Shown piece by piece: positions 1 through 10,662 of a DNA stretch of 64,000 nt. The position numbers and the translations under genes are program-made. The DNA is taken from positions 806,001 to 870,000 of the forward strand of contig CP064990.1 of assembly GCA_016699915.1 (NCBI GenBank), in the 5' to 3' direction. This stretch comes from Neisseriales bacterium (GTDB lineage Bacteria > Pseudomonadota > Gammaproteobacteria > Burkholderiales > Q3-R57-64). Under the pieces are notes generated by a model that saw only the letters and a program-made list of their open reading frames with translations, searched no databases and was not told where the DNA came from. Numbering within the stretch: the first letter of the stretch is position 1; every line of letters starts with the position of its first letter.

Positions 1-3000
1 GTTGATAAACTTGGCTTAATAAGCTACGTAACTCAAGAAGACGATGCTGATGAAGCATCGTTTCAATGCGCTCTCCCAAACCTTTTGCAGCCCAACCAAG
101 ATGCACTTCCAAAACTTGGCCAATATTCATACGAGAAGGCACACCGAGTGGGTTGAGCACGATGTCAACAGAGCGTCCATCTGGCATGTAAGGCATATCT
201 TCAACAGGTAGGATTTTAGAAACTACTCCCTTGTTTCCGTGACGACCAGCCATTTTATCGCCCGCCTGCAAACGACGCTTCACAGCAATGAATACCTTGA
301 CCATCTTCTGAACGCCCGGCGGTAGTTCATCTCCTTGTGTTAATTTACGTTTTTTATCCTCAAATTTTGCATCAAATACTTGGCGTTTTTGTTTAAGATC
401 TTCATAAATCAGCGCAAGCTTATCGGCTACTTTCGTATCTTCCAACACAATACCAAACCAATCATATTTTGAAGATAAACCAGTCAAATAAGTCTTATTA
501 ATCGTTGTTGGGATTTTAGTGGTTCGCTTTGATTTTGGTGACATGCGCTGACCAATTAGCAGGCGCTCGGCTCGATCAAAGGCATCATTTTCAAAAATAC
601 GTAGTTGGTCGTGCAAATCCAAGCGATATCTTTCTAACTCGCTATCAACAATAGATTGTGCACGCTGATCACGCTTAACGCCTTCTCTAGTAAAGACTTG
701 TACATCAATAACGGTACCTGCCATTCCTGCCTCAACGCGTAGCGATGTATCTTTCACATCTGATGCCTTTTCGCCAAAAATAGCGCGCAGTAATTTTTCT
801 TCAGGCGTTAGCTGCGTCTCACCCTTTGGTGTAACCTTGCCTACTAATACATCGCCCGGCGCCACTTCAGCACCAATATAGACAATACCTGATTCATCTA
901 AACGTGCTTGTGTAGATTCTGATAAGCCAGGGATATCACGCGTAATTTCTTCAGAACCTAATTTGGTGTCACGTGCAACAACAGACAATTCCTCAATATG
1001 AATTGAGGTATAGCGATCATCCGCAACAATCTTCTCAGAGATTAAAATAGAGTCTTCGAAGTTATAGCCATGCCAAGGCATAAAAGCTACAGTCACATTC
1101 TGACCCAGCGCTAATTCACCCAGATCCGTGGAGGCTCCATCAGCCAATACATCACCTTTGGCAACCTTGTCTCCCACTTTAACAATCGCACGCTGATTGA
1201 TATTCGTATTTTGATTAGATCGCGTAAACTTGACTAGGTTATAAATATCGACCCCTACTTCACTTGTGCTTGCCTCTTTGTCATTCACCCGAACAACAAT
1301 ACGGCTCGCATCAACATAGTCTACATATCCACCTCGACCAGCAATAACCATGGTGCCCGAATCCATTGCTACTGCTTTTTCGATACCTGTTCCAACAAGC
1401 GGTTTTTCTGACCGTAAACAAGGGACTGCTTGACGTTGCATATTTGCGCCCATTAGCGAACGGTTCGCATCGTTGTGCTCTAAAAATGGTATCAGTGCCG
1501 CTGCAACTGATACAATTTGTCCCGTTGAGACATCCATATATTCCACCCGATCAGGTGTCGTCAAAATGGTTTCGCCTTTTTCCCGACAAGTAACTAGCTC
1601 ATCAACCAATTTACCGTCCTTGCTCAGTTCCGCATTGGCTTGTGCAATCACATAACGACCTTCTTCAATAGCAGAAAGGTACTTGACTTCATTGGTTACG
1701 TATCCGTTAACAACCTTGCGGTAAGGTGTCTCTAAAAACCCATAGTGATTGGTACGCGCAAAAATAGAAAGGGAATTGATTAACCCAATATTCGGCCCCT
1801 CTGGTGTTTCGATTGGGCAAACTCGACCATAGTGAGTAGGATGCACATCACGTACCTCAAACCCGGCTCGATCACGCGTCAATCCGCCAGGCCCTAAAGC
1901 TGATACCCGTCGCTTATGGGTAATTTCAGACAACGGGTTCGTTTGATCCATGAATTGCGACAGCTGAGAAGAGCCAAAAAATTCTTTAATAGCAGCCGTA
2001 ATTGGTTTTGCGTTGATTAAATCCTGCGGCATCAATTGATCCATCTCAACTTGACTAAGGCGCTCCTTCACCGCTTTTTCAACACGTACTAAACTTGCGC
2101 GAAATTGGTTTTCTATTAATTCTCCCACCGAGCGTACGCGACGATTGCCTAAGTGGTCAATATCGTCAACTTCTCCTCGACCATTGCGTAACTCAATAAG
2201 CATGGCAATCGTAACCACAATATCTTCAACGCTGAGAATGTTGCCAGTACTGTAACCTTTTTCATTAAAACGCCCCAGTAGACGATTAAACCAACCAGCA
2301 GCCTTATCGTGTACTTTAAGTTGGTAGGTACGGGAATTAAATTTCATGCGACCAACATGAGATAAATCATAGGCATCCACACTAAAAAACAAGCGTTGGA
2401 ACAACTGCTCAACAGCTTCTTCGGTAGGTGGTTCTCCAGGACGCATCATCCGATAAATCGCCATGCGCGACTGTTGCTGGCCATTGATATCATCAATACG
2501 TAGAGTCTGGGAAATGTAAGCACCTTGATCTAGATCATTAACGTATAGTACTGCAATTTCCGAAATAGCATTGGCTCGTAGAGCCTCAAGAATTCCTTCA
2601 TTGATTTCTTCATTAGCCCTAGCAATTACTTCACCTGTTTCGGTATTGACAACAGACTTAGCTAACACCCTGCCAAACAAAACATCAACTGACACGTCAA
2701 TACGATCAATACCTGCTTGTTCCATATGTTGAACATGCTTGGTAGTAATACGCTTGCCTTTTTCAACCAGTAATTCACCGTCAGGCGCAACAATATCAGA
2801 TTTGGCGATATCGCCCCTTAAGCGCTTCGGCAACAAGCGCATCTTTAGCGTTGGCTGTAAGTAAAAAGTATCGGTATCATAGAAATCATGCAAAATCGCT
2901 TCGTTATCATAACCTAACGCTTTCAACAAAATCGTAATGGGTATTTTGCGACGACGATCAATGCGAAAATACAATAGATCTTTGTGATCAAACTCAAAAT

Positions 3001-3565
3001 CTAACCATGATCCGCGATAGGGAATAATACGCGCAGAAAATAATAGCTTGCCAGAAGAATGTGTTTTACCTCGGTCATGCTCAAAAAACACGCCTGGGCT
3101 ACGATGCAGCTGAGAAACCACGACACGCTCTGTTCCGTTGATGACAAATGAACCATTAGTAGTCATTAGCGGAATCTCGCCCATATATACATTATTCTCA
3201 CGCACTTCCTTAATCGTCTTTTTGGAAGATTCACGATCAAATATTGTCAATTGGATATTAGCGCGAAGCGGTGCCGCATAAGTCATGCCACGCATTTGAC
3301 ACTCTTGTACATCAAAAGATGGCTCTTCAAACATATAATGCGAAAAATCTAGGCGAGCGTAGCCACTATTACTCACAATTGGAAAAATAGACTGGAAAGC
3401 TGCCTGCAAACCAATGGTTTTGCGTTTTTCTGGTCGTATACCTTGTTGTAAAAACTCCCGATAGGACTCCATTTGAATAGCCAAAAGCGGTGGGATCTCC
3501 AGCACATTAATACTCTTGGCAAAACTTTTACGGATACGCTTTTTCTCAGTCAATGAGTAACTCAT
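1..3565 (-). CDS. rpoB: DNA-directed RNA polymerase subunit beta (partial, 3' end off window)
   Basis: This is the catalytic beta subunit of RNA polymerase. Reading the minus strand from the ATG gives [18 protein letters not shown], the usual start of proteobacterial RpoB, followed by about 1188 open codons up to the window edge. The family is about 1340-1370 residues, so roughly 150-180 C-terminal residues are missing, and rpoC should follow outside the window. A GGAG ribosome-binding site lies about 8 bases before the ATG. It is the last visible gene of the rplKA-rplJL-rpoB operon, separated from rplL by a spacer with a possible attenuator hairpin. No internal stop was noticed in the stretches read, but the whole frame was not checked codon by codon. 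Confidence 0.96.
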   Translation of the reverse strand, partial: MSYSLTEKKRIRKSFAKSINVLEIPPLLAIQMESYREFLQQGIRPEKRKTIGLQAAFQSIFPIVSNSGYARLDFSHYMFEEPSFDVQECQMRGMTYAAPLRANIQLTIFDRESSKKTIKEVRENNVYMGEIPLMTTNGSFVINGTERVVVSQLHRSPGVFFEHDRGKTHSSGKLLFSARIIPYRGSWLDFEFDHKDLLYFRIDRRRKIPITILLKALGYDNEAILHDFYDTDTFYLQPTLKMRLLPKRLRGDIAKSDIVAPDGELLVEKGKRITTKHVQHMEQAGIDRIDVSVDVLFGRVLAKSVVNTETGEVIARANEEINEGILEALRANAISEIAVLYVNDLDQGAYISQTLRIDDINGQQQSRMAIYRMMRPGEPPTEEAVEQLFQRLFFSVDAYDLSHVGRMKFNSRTYQLKVHDKAAGWFNRLLGRFNEKGYSTGNILSVEDIVVTIAMLIELRNGRGEVDDIDHLGNRRVRSVGELIENQFRASLVRVEKAVKERLSQVEMDQLMPQDLINAKPITAAIKEFFGSSQLSQFMDQTNPLSEITHKRRVSALGPGGLTRDRAGFEVRDVHPTHYGRVCPIETPEGPNIGLINSLSIFARTNHYGFLETPYRKVVNGYVTNEVKYLSAIEEGRYVIAQANAELSKDGKLVDELVTCREKGETILTTPDRVEYMDVSTGQIVSVAAALIPFLEHNDANRSLMGANMQRQAVPCLRSEKPLVGTGIEKAVAMDSGTMVIAGRGGYVDYVDASRIVVRVNDKEASTSEVGVDIYNLVKFTRSNQNTNINQRAIVKVGDKVAKGDVLADGASTDLGELALGQNVTVAFMPWHGYNFEDSILISEKIVADDRYTSIHIEELSVVARDTKLGSEEITRDIPGLSESTQARLDESGIVYIGAEVAPGDVLVGKVTPKGETQLTPEEKLLRAIFGEKASDVKDTSLRVEAGMAGTVIDVQVFTREGVKRDQRAQSIVDSELERYRLDLHDQLRIFENDAFDRAERLLIGQRMSPKSKRTTKIPTTINKTYLTGLSSKYDWFGIVLEDTKVADKLALIYEDLKQKRQVFDAKFEDKKRKLTQGDELPPGVQKMVKVFIAVKRRLQAGDKMAGRHGNKGVVSKILPVEDMPYMPDGRSVDIVLNPLGVPSRMNIGQVLEVHLGWAAKGLGERIETMLHQHRLLELRSLLSQVYQ

Positions 3566-3639
3566 TAGCAAACTCCATCAAAATAGGGTGCACAAGCAAG
3601 CTAAAATTCCATCCGTACAGCACACAAATAAACAAGAAG

Positions 3640-3660
3640 AGCCGATGCTATGCATCAGCC
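3640..3660 (-). terminator. rplL-rpoB attenuator-like hairpin
   Basis: On the minus strand a 9-bp stem (two G-U pairs) with a 3-base loop is followed by a U-rich stretch (CUUCUUGUUU). It lies in the spacer between rplL and rpoB. In enterobacteria this spacer carries a partial terminator and an RNase III site that set the ratio of ribosomal protein to polymerase subunits. A similar role here is inferred from position and shape only. Confidence 0.45.
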
Positions 3661-3681
3661 AATTTTTGTTGCACTCAAACG

Positions 3682-4065
3682 TTACTTCATCTCCGCTTTG
3701 GCGCCCACTTCAGTGAGTTGTTTGATGAAATTTTCTGCATCAGATTTTGGTACACTCTCTTTAATCATTTTGGGTGCTGCATCCACCAAATCTTTGGCTT
3801 CTTTAAGTCCTAAACCAGTAATAGTACGCACCACTTTAATTACGCTTACTTTCTGATCACCCACTGCAGTAAGTAAAACATCAAATTCTGTTTTTTCAGC
3901 ACTGGCTACTTCTTCATTGGCCTGAGCATTACCACTTCCACCCGCTACTACCATCGCCGCAGCCGATACGCCAAATTTCTCTTCAAATGCTTTGACCAAA
4001 TCATTAAGATCAATCACACTCATGTTGCTAATAGCCTCAAGAATGTCATCTTTGCTAATCGCCAT
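3682..4065 (-). CDS. rplL: 50S ribosomal protein L7/L12
   Basis: This is the acidic stalk protein of the 50S subunit, bound as dimers to L10 and recruiting translation GTPases. The 127 residues show the N-terminal dimerisation region ([20 protein letters not shown]), an Ala/Gly-rich hinge at about residues 35-55, and the C-terminal factor-binding domain with [20 protein letters not shown]. Length is close to the usual 121-126. A strong site (AGGAGATAGG) precedes the ATG. It lies just after rplJ and before rpoB, the universal order. Confidence 0.98.
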   Translation of the reverse strand: MAISKDDILEAISNMSVIDLNDLVKAFEEKFGVSAAAMVVAGGSGNAQANEEVASAEKTEFDVLLTAVGDQKVSVIKVVRTITGLGLKEAKDLVDAAPKMIKESVPKSDAENFIKQLTEVGAKAEMK

Positions 4066-4097
4066 GTCCTATCTCCTGAAAACAATTATTCCTAAAA

Positions 4098-4595
4098 TTA
4101 AGCAACTTCTGTTTCTTTTTTGCTTGCGATGGCCGCTAACACACGCGCTAAACCGACCACAGGCGACTGGATGACACCGAGCAACTGAGCCAATAATGCT
4201 AAATGATCCGGAATAGCAGAAAACGCTGCTACATCCTTTTCAGATAGTAATTGACCGCTATAGCTGCCTCCTTTGACAACCAGCTCCTCTTCTTCATGAG
4301 CAAATCGGCAAAGCACTCTTGTTACAGCAACAGGATCCGATGACATACCGTATAAAAGTGGTCCGTTCATCTTTTCTGATAAATTTTCAAAAGATGTCCC
4401 TTCCACTGAACGGCGTGCTAAGGTATTTTTGAGTACACGCAAAAACACCCCTTTTTCTCTCGCCTGTAAACGCAGTTTGGTTAAACCAGCCACACTAACA
4501 CCGCGGTACTCAGCAATAACAATTGTTTGAGCTTTATCAATTTGTGCTTTTGCTTCGGCCACCACTGCTTTCTTAGATTCAATATGAGAACTCAA
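4098..4595 (-). CDS. rplJ: 50S ribosomal protein L10
   Basis: This is the base of the L7/L12 stalk; it binds 23S rRNA and in many bacteria represses its own operon through the leader mRNA. The 165-residue length is typical. It contains the conserved N-terminal stretch with IVIAEYRGVSVAGLTKLR and VLKNTLARR. The start appears to be TTG (SSHIESKK follows), 6 bases after a perfect AGGAGGG; no ATG gives a better N-terminus. The leader contains a 7-bp perfect hairpin (ATAGCAT/ATGCTAT, 4619-4636) and, unusually, a tRNA-Thr gene. The frame is intact. Confidence 0.97.
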   Translation of the reverse strand: MSSHIESKKAVVAEAKAQIDKAQTIVIAEYRGVSVAGLTKLRLQAREKGVFLRVLKNTLARRSVEGTSFENLSEKMNGPLLYGMSSDPVAVTRVLCRFAHEEEELVVKGGSYSGQLLSEKDVAAFSAIPDHLALLAQLLGVIQSPVVGLARVLAAIASKKETEVA

Positions 4596-4682
4596 GGTCT
4601 ACCCTCCTAATCCTACAGATAGCATATGCATGCTATACCAATTAAAATGGCGACCAATTTCAGAAGATTAACTGTCATGAAA

Positions 4683-4757
4683 TGGTGCCCACGGGCAGAA
4701 TTGAACTGCCGGCCACTCCCTTACCAAGGGAGTGCTCTACCTCTGAGCTACATGGGC
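4683..4757 (-). tRNA. tRNA-Thr (anticodon GGT)
   Basis: The minus strand folds into a full cloverleaf: acceptor GCCCATG/CGTGGGC, D-arm GCTC/GAGC, anticodon stem CTCCC/GGGAG with loop TTGGTAA, T-arm GGCAG/CTGCC, and encoded CCA. The anticodon GGT reads ACC and ACU threonine codons. In related bacteria this tRNA normally lies between tRNA-Gly and tuf in this operon. Here it sits in the rplA-rplJ spacer, where the L10-responsive leader is expected. Confidence 0.97.
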
Positions 4758-4939
4758 GCATCTATCGCGACAAAACGCCTATTCGGCCAAATTATCTGCG
4801 CAGGACGCCGAACAACAATTAAGTTCCAGTGAACTCCTGCGATCTCCGATGACTGATTTTCCTACAACAACGCTCCAAAATTTAAATGCTGGAGAGCCTG
4901 AAGGATACGCCGTACACTACTCCCACTTTAAAAACTGGA

Positions 4940-5641
4940 TCACGACAGCACCGAGACGCTACCGGTATCCACTTTAATTCCCACCCCCATTGTGCTAGAC
5001 AAAGTAATTTTCTTCAAATACAGCCCCTTAGCAGTGCTCGGTTTTGCTCTAATTAATGCGTCCACCAGCACACTGAGATTATCCTGCAGCGCCTTGACTT
5101 CAAAAGAAGCCCGTCCAATTGTGCTATGCACGACACCACCTTTATCTGTTCGATACTGTACTTGCCCTGCCTTTGCTTTTTTGACTGCTTCTGCCACGTT
5201 AGCTGAAACAGTGCCCACCTTAGGATTAGGCATCATGCCACGAGGACCAAGAATTTGTCCTAATTGTCCCACAACACGCATAGCGCTCGGCGTGGCAATA
5301 ACCACATCAAAATCAATATTGCCCGATCTAACAGCCTGCGCAAGATCTTCAAATCCAACGATATCTGCTCCAGCCTCCTTGGCAATTTCTGCTTCCTCGC
5401 CTTGCGCAAATACGGCAATTCTTAACGTCTTGCCCGTACCATGAGGCAAAACTACAGCACCACGGACAGCCTGATCAGATTTGCGCGGGTCAACCCCTAA
5501 ATTAACCGCCACATCAATTGATTCATCAAATTTTGCTGTCGCAGACTGTTTAGCCAGCTGCAATGCCTCACCTATAGAATATTGTGTATCACGTTTCGCT
5601 AAAGCATCCAGTTGCTGTAAGCGTTTAGACAGTTTTCCCAT
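4940..5641 (-). CDS. rplA: 50S ribosomal protein L1
   Basis: L1 binds 23S rRNA at the E-site stalk and represses translation of rplK-rplA. The chosen start gives [16 protein letters not shown] and 233 residues, the normal family length. An in-frame upstream ATG would add 16 unrelated residues overlapping rplK and is rejected; a GGAGG lies just before the chosen ATG. Conserved stretches include [37 protein letters not shown] and [15 protein letters not shown]. It is translationally close to rplK and followed by the unusual tRNA-Thr. Confidence 0.98.
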   Translation of the reverse strand: MGKLSKRLQQLDALAKRDTQYSIGEALQLAKQSATAKFDESIDVAVNLGVDPRKSDQAVRGAVVLPHGTGKTLRIAVFAQGEEAEIAKEAGADIVGFEDLAQAVRSGNIDFDVVIATPSAMRVVGQLGQILGPRGMMPNPKVGTVSANVAEAVKKAKAGQVQYRTDKGGVVHSTIGRASFEVKALQDNLSVLVDALIRAKPSTAKGLYLKKITLSSTMGVGIKVDTGSVSVLS

Positions 5642-5642
5642 A

Positions 5643-6074
5643 CTATAAGCCCTCCACCTCAATACCCATTGATCGTGCAGAACCAGCAATGGTACGGACT
5701 GCTGCTGCCAAATTAACGGCAGTTAAATCAACTTTTTTAGTATGCGCAATCTCTTCCACTTGCTTTAGCGAAACTTTCCCTACCTTATCTGTATGAGGAC
5801 GTGGGCTGCCTTTTGCTAACCCAGCGGCTTTGAGCAACAATACTGACGCTGGGGGTGTTTTTAATTCAAAATCAAAAGATTTATCCGCATACACAGCGAT
5901 TAAGACCGGAATAGGCAATCCCAGTTCCAGGTTCTGAGTTTTAGCATTAAAAGCTTTGCAAAACTCCATAATGTTCAGCCCACGCTGCCCTAGTGCTGGT
6001 CCAATAGGTGGTGCAGGATTGGCTTGACCAGCTGGTACTTGTAGTTTTATATACCCCAAAATTTTCTTTGCCAC
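5643..6074 (-). CDS. rplK: 50S ribosomal protein L11
   Basis: L11 is part of the GTPase-associated centre of the 50S subunit. The start is taken as GTG ([18 protein letters not shown]), 6-7 bases after CAGGAG; this gives 143 residues against 142 in E. coli. The ATG further upstream would add 17 residues with no family match. The proline-rich [20 protein letters not shown] segment and the C-terminal rRNA-binding domain ([11 protein letters not shown]) are clear. It is followed at once by rplA. Confidence 0.97.
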   Translation of the reverse strand: MAKKILGYIKLQVPAGQANPAPPIGPALGQRGLNIMEFCKAFNAKTQNLELGLPIPVLIAVYADKSFDFELKTPPASVLLLKAAGLAKGSPRPHTDKVGKVSLKQVEEIAHTKKVDLTAVNLAAAVRTIAGSARSMGIEVEGL

Positions 6075-6187
6075 GAAAGGCTCCTGATCAGGTGGGATGC
6101 AATAAACTACCCACCCAAAAACCATTGAACGGTAAATCTTCTGATTGTAACGTTTTAATCAAAAAGTATCAACACATACTTATTCAA

Positions 6188-6721
6188 TTACAGCTTTTCG
6201 ATTTGGTTAAAACCCAACTCTACGGGCGTGTCTCGACCAAATATCTGAACAGAAATACGCACTTTGCTGCGCTCGTAATTTACCTCATCAACAATGCCAT
6301 CAAAATCGTTAAAGGGTCCTTCAATTACCCGTACACGTTGACCAACCTCAAATAGCACTTTTGGTTTTGGTTTTTCAACACCGTCTTGTATACGTTGCGT
6401 AATGGCATCTACCTCTTGTTGTGAAATGGACGAAGGTCGATTGCTCGTACCGCCAATAAATCCTGTTACTTTGGGAATACTTTTGACAATATGCCAAGTT
6501 TCATCCGACATTTCCATTTCAACCAGCACATATCCTGGGAAAAATTTGCGCTCAGAAATTTTGCGTTGGCCGTCTTTTATATCCACTACTTCCTCAACAG
6601 GTACCAAAATTTCGCCAAATTGATCGGACAGTTCTTCCCGCTCAATACGCTCACGCAACAGTCTCTGCACGCTTTTTTCAAAACCAGAATAAGCGTGTAC
6701 TACGTACCATTGTTTTGCCAT
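6188..6721 (-). CDS. nusG: Transcription termination/antitermination factor NusG
   Basis: NusG binds RNA polymerase, suppresses pausing, and couples transcription to Rho and to the ribosome through NusE. The 177-residue protein has the NGN domain ([20 protein letters not shown], with [12 protein letters not shown]) and a C-terminal KOW domain ([20 protein letters not shown]). Length matches the family (about 177-181). It starts two bases after the secE stop, so the two are coupled, as in nearly all proteobacteria. Confidence 0.98.
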   Translation of the reverse strand: MAKQWYVVHAYSGFEKSVQRLLRERIEREELSDQFGEILVPVEEVVDIKDGQRKISERKFFPGYVLVEMEMSDETWHIVKSIPKVTGFIGGTSNRPSSISQQEVDAITQRIQDGVEKPKPKVLFEVGQRVRVIEGPFNDFDGIVDEVNYERSKVRISVQIFGRDTPVELGFNQIEKL

Positions 6722-6723
6722 CC

Positions 6724-7083
6724 TCAGCCCCGTCGCAACAGTAGATCGTTAAATACCCAAAATAACAGCGAGTCAATCAGCCACATAAATAGTGACAAAA
6801 GCAAAATAAACACAAACACCAATAAGGTTAATCGCAAAGATTCTTGTCGAGTTGGCCAAACTACCTTTCGACCTTCTTCAATGGAAGACTTGACATAAGA
6901 TAACAATGCCTTGCCAGCATTCGCCTGGCTCATCACAAGGATACCAAGTAACAACAGCATCATGATAGCTAAAATACGCCAGGCAATTTGCATTGTCGGA
7001 AATACATAAAACAGCGTAAATCCGGCACACACTAAAAGTAGCGCTAGAATGACTTTCAATTTATCCGATATATTAATTTTCAT
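6724..7083 (-). CDS. secE: Protein translocase subunit SecE
   Basis: SecE is the essential clamp of the SecYEG channel in the inner membrane. The 119-residue protein has three membrane segments (about residues 10-28, 33-50 and 85-112). Before the third lies the conserved amphipathic SecE motif with [20 protein letters not shown]. The three-segment form is the proteobacterial type. It is placed between tRNA-Trp and nusG, the canonical position. Confidence 0.97.
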   Translation of the reverse strand: MKINISDKLKVILALLLVCAGFTLFYVFPTMQIAWRILAIMMLLLLGILVMSQANAGKALLSYVKSSIEEGRKVVWPTRQESLRLTLLVFVFILLLSLFMWLIDSLLFWVFNDLLLRRG

Positions 7084-7143
7084 ACAAAGCCTCAGGTAGC
7101 TGGCAACAAAAAACTAACTGGCGCTTTACCAGTTAGTCCCATC

Positions 7144-7219
7144 TGGCAGGTCAGGAGGGTCTCGAACCCCCAACCCTCGGTTTTGGAGACCGATACTCTA
7201 CCAATTGAGCTACTGACCT
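7144..7219 (-). tRNA. tRNA-Trp (anticodon CCA)
   Basis: A full cloverleaf is seen on the minus strand: acceptor AGGTCAG/CTGACCT, D-arm GCTC/GAGT, anticodon stem TCGGT/ACCGA with loop CTCCAAA, T-arm GGGGG-like/CCCTC, and encoded CCA. The anticodon CCA reads UGG. It lies between tuf and secE as in most beta- and gammaproteobacteria. Confidence 0.98.
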
Positions 7220-7232
7220 CTATCACCACCCC

Positions 7233-8422
7233 TCACACAATAATCTTAGATACCACTCCTGCTCCGACAGTATGACCACCTTCTCGGATAGCAAAGCGTA
7301 AGCCTTCTTCCATAGCAATGGGAGCAATGAGTTCTACCGTCATTTCAATGTTATCGCCTGGCATAACCATTTCAACGCCAGCTTTCAATTTAATGGCACC
7401 TGTCACATCGGTTGTTCTAAAGTAAAACTGTGGACGGTAGTTGGCAAAAAACGGCGTGTGTCGACCCCCTTCTTCTTTGGACAACACATACACTTTAGCT
7501 TCAAAAGCTGTATGGGGGTAATGGTACCAGGTTTAGCCAATACTTGTCCTCTTTCCACTTCTTCACGCTTGGTGCCACGTAATAAAATCCCAACATTGTC
7601 TCCAGCTTGGCCTTGATCTAGTAACTTACGGAACATTTCAACACCTGTACAAATTGTTTTTTGGGTGTCTTTTAGGCCGACAATCTCAAGCTCATCACTG
7701 ACTTTGACAATACCACGCTCTACACGACCCGTCACAACCGTTCCTCGTCCTGCAATAGAAAATACATCTTCAATAGACAGTAAGAAGGGTTTGTCTAAAA
7801 CACGTTCTGGGTTAGGAATATACTGATCGAGGGCTTCTGCTAGTTGGAGGATGGAGGGCTCACCCAGTTCACCTTTATCTCCTTCTAGGGCTTTTAAAGC
7901 AGAGCCTTTGATCATGGGAATTTTGTCCCCAGGAAATTCATAGGAAGTCAGCAGATCTCTCACCTCCATTTCTACCAATTCTAATAATTCAGCATCATCC
8001 ACCATGTCACATTTGTTCAGATAGACCACAATGTAAGGAACACCAACTTGGCGGGCTAATAGAATATGCTCACGGGTTTGAGGCATGGGTCCATCGGCAG
8101 CTGACACCACCAATATGGCTCCATCCATTTGTGCGGCACCTGTGATCATGTTCTTGATATAGTCAGCATGACCTGGGCAATCCACATGGGCATAGTGACG
8201 AGCCGCTGTTTCATACTCCACATGGGAAGTGTTAATGGTAATGCCCCTTGCTTTTTCTTCTGGGGCATTATCAATTTGATCATAACCTTTGGCTTCCCCC
8301 CCAAACTGGCGGGATAAAATCGTTGTGATGGCAGCCGTTAAGGTTGTTTTACCGTGGTCAACATGACCAATAGTACCCACATTAACATGGGGTTTTGTCC
8401 GTTCAAATTTGTTTTTAGCCAT
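7233..8422 (-). pseudogene. tuf: Elongation factor Tu, frameshifted copy
   Basis: EF-Tu delivers aminoacyl-tRNA to the ribosome. Residues 1-301 are intact, with the G motifs [16 protein letters not shown] and NKCD and domain 2. After GTITP the frame is lost at a run of five C (minus strand); six are needed to read [19 protein letters not shown]. The remaining 86 codons, ending in [10 protein letters not shown], are intact in the next frame. The distance between the two frames fits a single-base deletion. Everything else looks like a normal 396-residue EF-Tu. Either this is a sequencing or assembly error in a homopolymer, or this copy is recently broken while a second tuf elsewhere supplies EF-Tu. 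The identity is certain; the pseudogene status is not. Confidence 0.9.
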
Positions 8423-8539
8423 TTGGGGGGATCCTTCTTAACAAGTGTTAATTGTACTATTTCCAAAACCGCTGAATCTATATTTTTTTATGAACATCAA
8501 TACCCAATTGAATTTTTTTAAGCATTCTTTGGCCGGAAC

Positions 8540-8613
8540 TGGAGCGGGTGAAGGGAATCGAACCCTCGTCATAAGCTTGGAAGGCTTCTGCTCTACCATT
8601 GAGCTACACCCGC
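8540..8613 (-). tRNA. tRNA-Gly (anticodon TCC)
   Basis: The cloverleaf starts GCGGGTGTAGCTC and ends with CACCCGCTCCA. The anticodon loop CTTCCAA gives TCC, which reads GGA/GGG. CCA is encoded. It lies upstream of tuf in the tRNA-Tyr/Gly/(Thr)/tuf arrangement. Confidence 0.97.
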
Positions 8614-9057
8614 TTTCCGCTTCATACGCTTTACATACCAGCACCACTTTTGCGTAATTTTACTCTCAATCCAATTTCATATTCTAACCGAACACAGCAA
8701 CTTATAAGCACATATCAAAACGTCTAAACTTAGTAAAATTCCTCTGCATTTCTTCATGATTTTTGCAAAACTCAAAAACATTTAGTGCTTAGTACCTAAA
8801 AATTAGCCAAGGTAAACTGAAAAAAATCGCATTGCTAGCAAAAATAGCAACACAACATAATTCAATTAATAACTATTTTGAACTATTCATGTTTTATGTT
8901 TGCCGCTCTTATTTTAAAACCAATCAATATTTCGATAGGTCATAATTTTTAGTTCAAAAATCCTCAATTGCCCATAACTTTACTCACAACAAAAATTTTG
9001 CTTTTGATTTTGTGTAACAAGTTTATTTGCAATATTTTCGCTGGACATATCCTAAGG
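8614..9057. other. AT-rich spacer without recognisable gene
   Basis: About 440 bases between tRNA-Gly and a decayed gene. The stretch is clearly AT-richer than its surroundings. No frame with a recognisable product, no tRNA and no convincing strong terminator was found on either strand. It probably represents degraded DNA within what was once a compact tRNA operon. Confidence 0.6.
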
Positions 9058-9429
9058 TTATAATATAGCCTTCAGTTCTGTTCGTTGACATACCGATTTT
9101 TTAAATACCTTAAATGCCTGATGTGAATCAATCATACTATCACCCAAAATACAAGCTCTCGTTCTGTATTGCGCTTTAATTTTTTGTGAAGGCTCAATCA
9201 TAATTTTGTGATAATTACCCCAAGCTGTTTCTCTAAAATACAATGGGTATCCCCATCGCCTTGCTTTGTGCCATTAAAAAATGCAAGCTAGTACCTTCGG
9301 GTCTTAAGTAACACTTACGATCTACACACAAAGTAATACTACGGTTTTGAATCCAAGCGCCCTAACGAGATGTAAAGCAAGGCAATAACAACCTTTACAG
9401 CCATTCCAAGATACAACAACATTCATCAT
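9058..9429 (-). pseudogene. Remnant of PP-loop ATP pyrophosphatase (DUF71/diphthine-ammonia-ligase-like, COG2102)
   Basis: Three minus-strand fragments line up in order with one family of adenine-nucleotide alpha hydrolases. The first (MNVVVSWNGCKGCYCLALH, then GFKTVVLLCV) corresponds to the PP-loop region. The second (DRKCYLRPEGTSLHFLMAQS, then KAMGIPIVF) matches the HGxxxELLxAQAEALGIPL-type segment. The third (RETAWGNYHKIMIEPSQKIK, then ACILGDSM) matches the TSWDDYE...GDI segment. Between fragments one and two a base is missing; between two and three a T run has one base too many (TTTT for TTT). The expected SGGKDS signature is replaced by a degraded NGCKGCY. Family membership is inferred from remembered consensus, so it is moderately sure; that the gene is broken is well supported. 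Confidence 0.6.
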
Positions 9430-9547
9430 TTTTTCCCTTTTGTTACTCATAATTAAGAACCACTGGATGATCAGTACCAAATAGACACCAAAATCCAACA
9501 GCAGATCCCAAAAGCAATAAAGGGAACAGAACCCCAAAAGGAATTGA

Positions 9548-9633
<86 letters not shown>

Positions 9634-9650
9634 ATGAGAATCGAGGGGGC

Positions 9651-9679
9651 ATCATAATGCCTACACCATTAATCGTCAA
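9651..9679 (-). promoter_or_regulatory. Sigma-70 promoter of the tRNA-Tyr/tuf/secE operon
   Basis: On the minus strand TTGACG and TATGAT are separated by exactly 17 bases, and the tRNA-Tyr 5' end lies 17 bases after the -10. The discriminator just after the -10 is GC-rich (GCCCCC), as in stringently controlled stable-RNA promoters. Strong match, not experimentally shown. Confidence 0.8.
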
Positions 9680-9770
9680 CTATCTGAAACTGAACCCATA
9701 TCTTCCGTGTCCTAACCATTTGCCAAGATAGCAGGTCAAATGGGCAAGTAAACCTTACAACTTCATAAAC

Positions 9771-10052
<282 letters not shown>

Positions 10053-10074
10053 TTACCCATTATCTACCTAAAAA

Positions 10075-10623
10075 TTAGGAATTTGCGATAAATTTTAGTA
10101 ATGCGTATTGCGTATGGCAGCTTTTTCCAGTTCGAGTAATCTGCCACTGATCTAAAATAGGTAAAGTATCCGACTCAATATATACCTGACCACCAGTCGT
10201 TAAACAATGGGGTATAGTATCCAATAACCGAGGCAACATATTTGCGCCGAAAGGGGGATCGAGAAAGACCACGTCAAACCGTCTTGATTCCTGTTTTATG
10301 TGCAGCAAAGCATCGCCCATAACGATTTCTACATTTTTGGCTTCTAACTCCCGTTTACTATCATTCAGGTATTTTACAGCTTGAGCATTACGCTCAACCA
10401 TTAATACGTAATCTGCACCACGAGAGGCAGCTTCGAAACCGAGTGCGCCGCTACCCGCAAAAAGATCGAGACAACAATAACCTCTCAATGATCCTAACCA
10501 ATTGAATAACGTCTCGCGCGTTCTATCTGACGTGGGATGTAGTCCATCACAATCTGGAAAACGTAACAACCGATGTCGATATTGTCCGGCGATAATTCGA
10601 ACTTGGTTTTTTGAGCGATGCAT
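10075..10623 (-). CDS. rsmD: 16S rRNA (guanine(966)-N2)-methyltransferase
   Basis: Methylates G966 of 16S rRNA using SAM. The 182-residue protein has an N-terminal IIAGQYRHRLLRFP segment and GLHPTSDRTRETLFNWL. The SAM-binding motif is LDLFAGSGALGFEAASRGA and the catalytic motif is VFLDPPFG (DPPF). Length matches the family (about 180-200). It lies between dnaJ and the ferredoxin gene on the same strand. Confidence 0.95.
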   Translation of the reverse strand: MHRSKNQVRIIAGQYRHRLLRFPDCDGLHPTSDRTRETLFNWLGSLRGYCCLDLFAGSGALGFEAASRGADYVLMVERNAQAVKYLNDSKRELEAKNVEIVMGDALLHIKQESRRFDVVFLDPPFGANMLPRLLDTIPHCLTTGGQVYIESDTLPILDQWQITRTGKSCHTQYALLKFIANS

Positions 10624-10662
10624 CGCGTATTATCCAAACAAACGCCTGATGGATCTACTTGG

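Noticed and set aside
4992..5444. 150-codon plus-strand frame opposite rplA
   Set aside because: It lies entirely antisense to the conserved rplA gene and has no recognisable product.
9716..9743. Inverted repeat CCATTTG/CAAATGG downstream of the ferredoxin gene as a rho-independent terminator
   Set aside because: The loop is long (14 bases) and there is no U tract after the stem; too weak to call.
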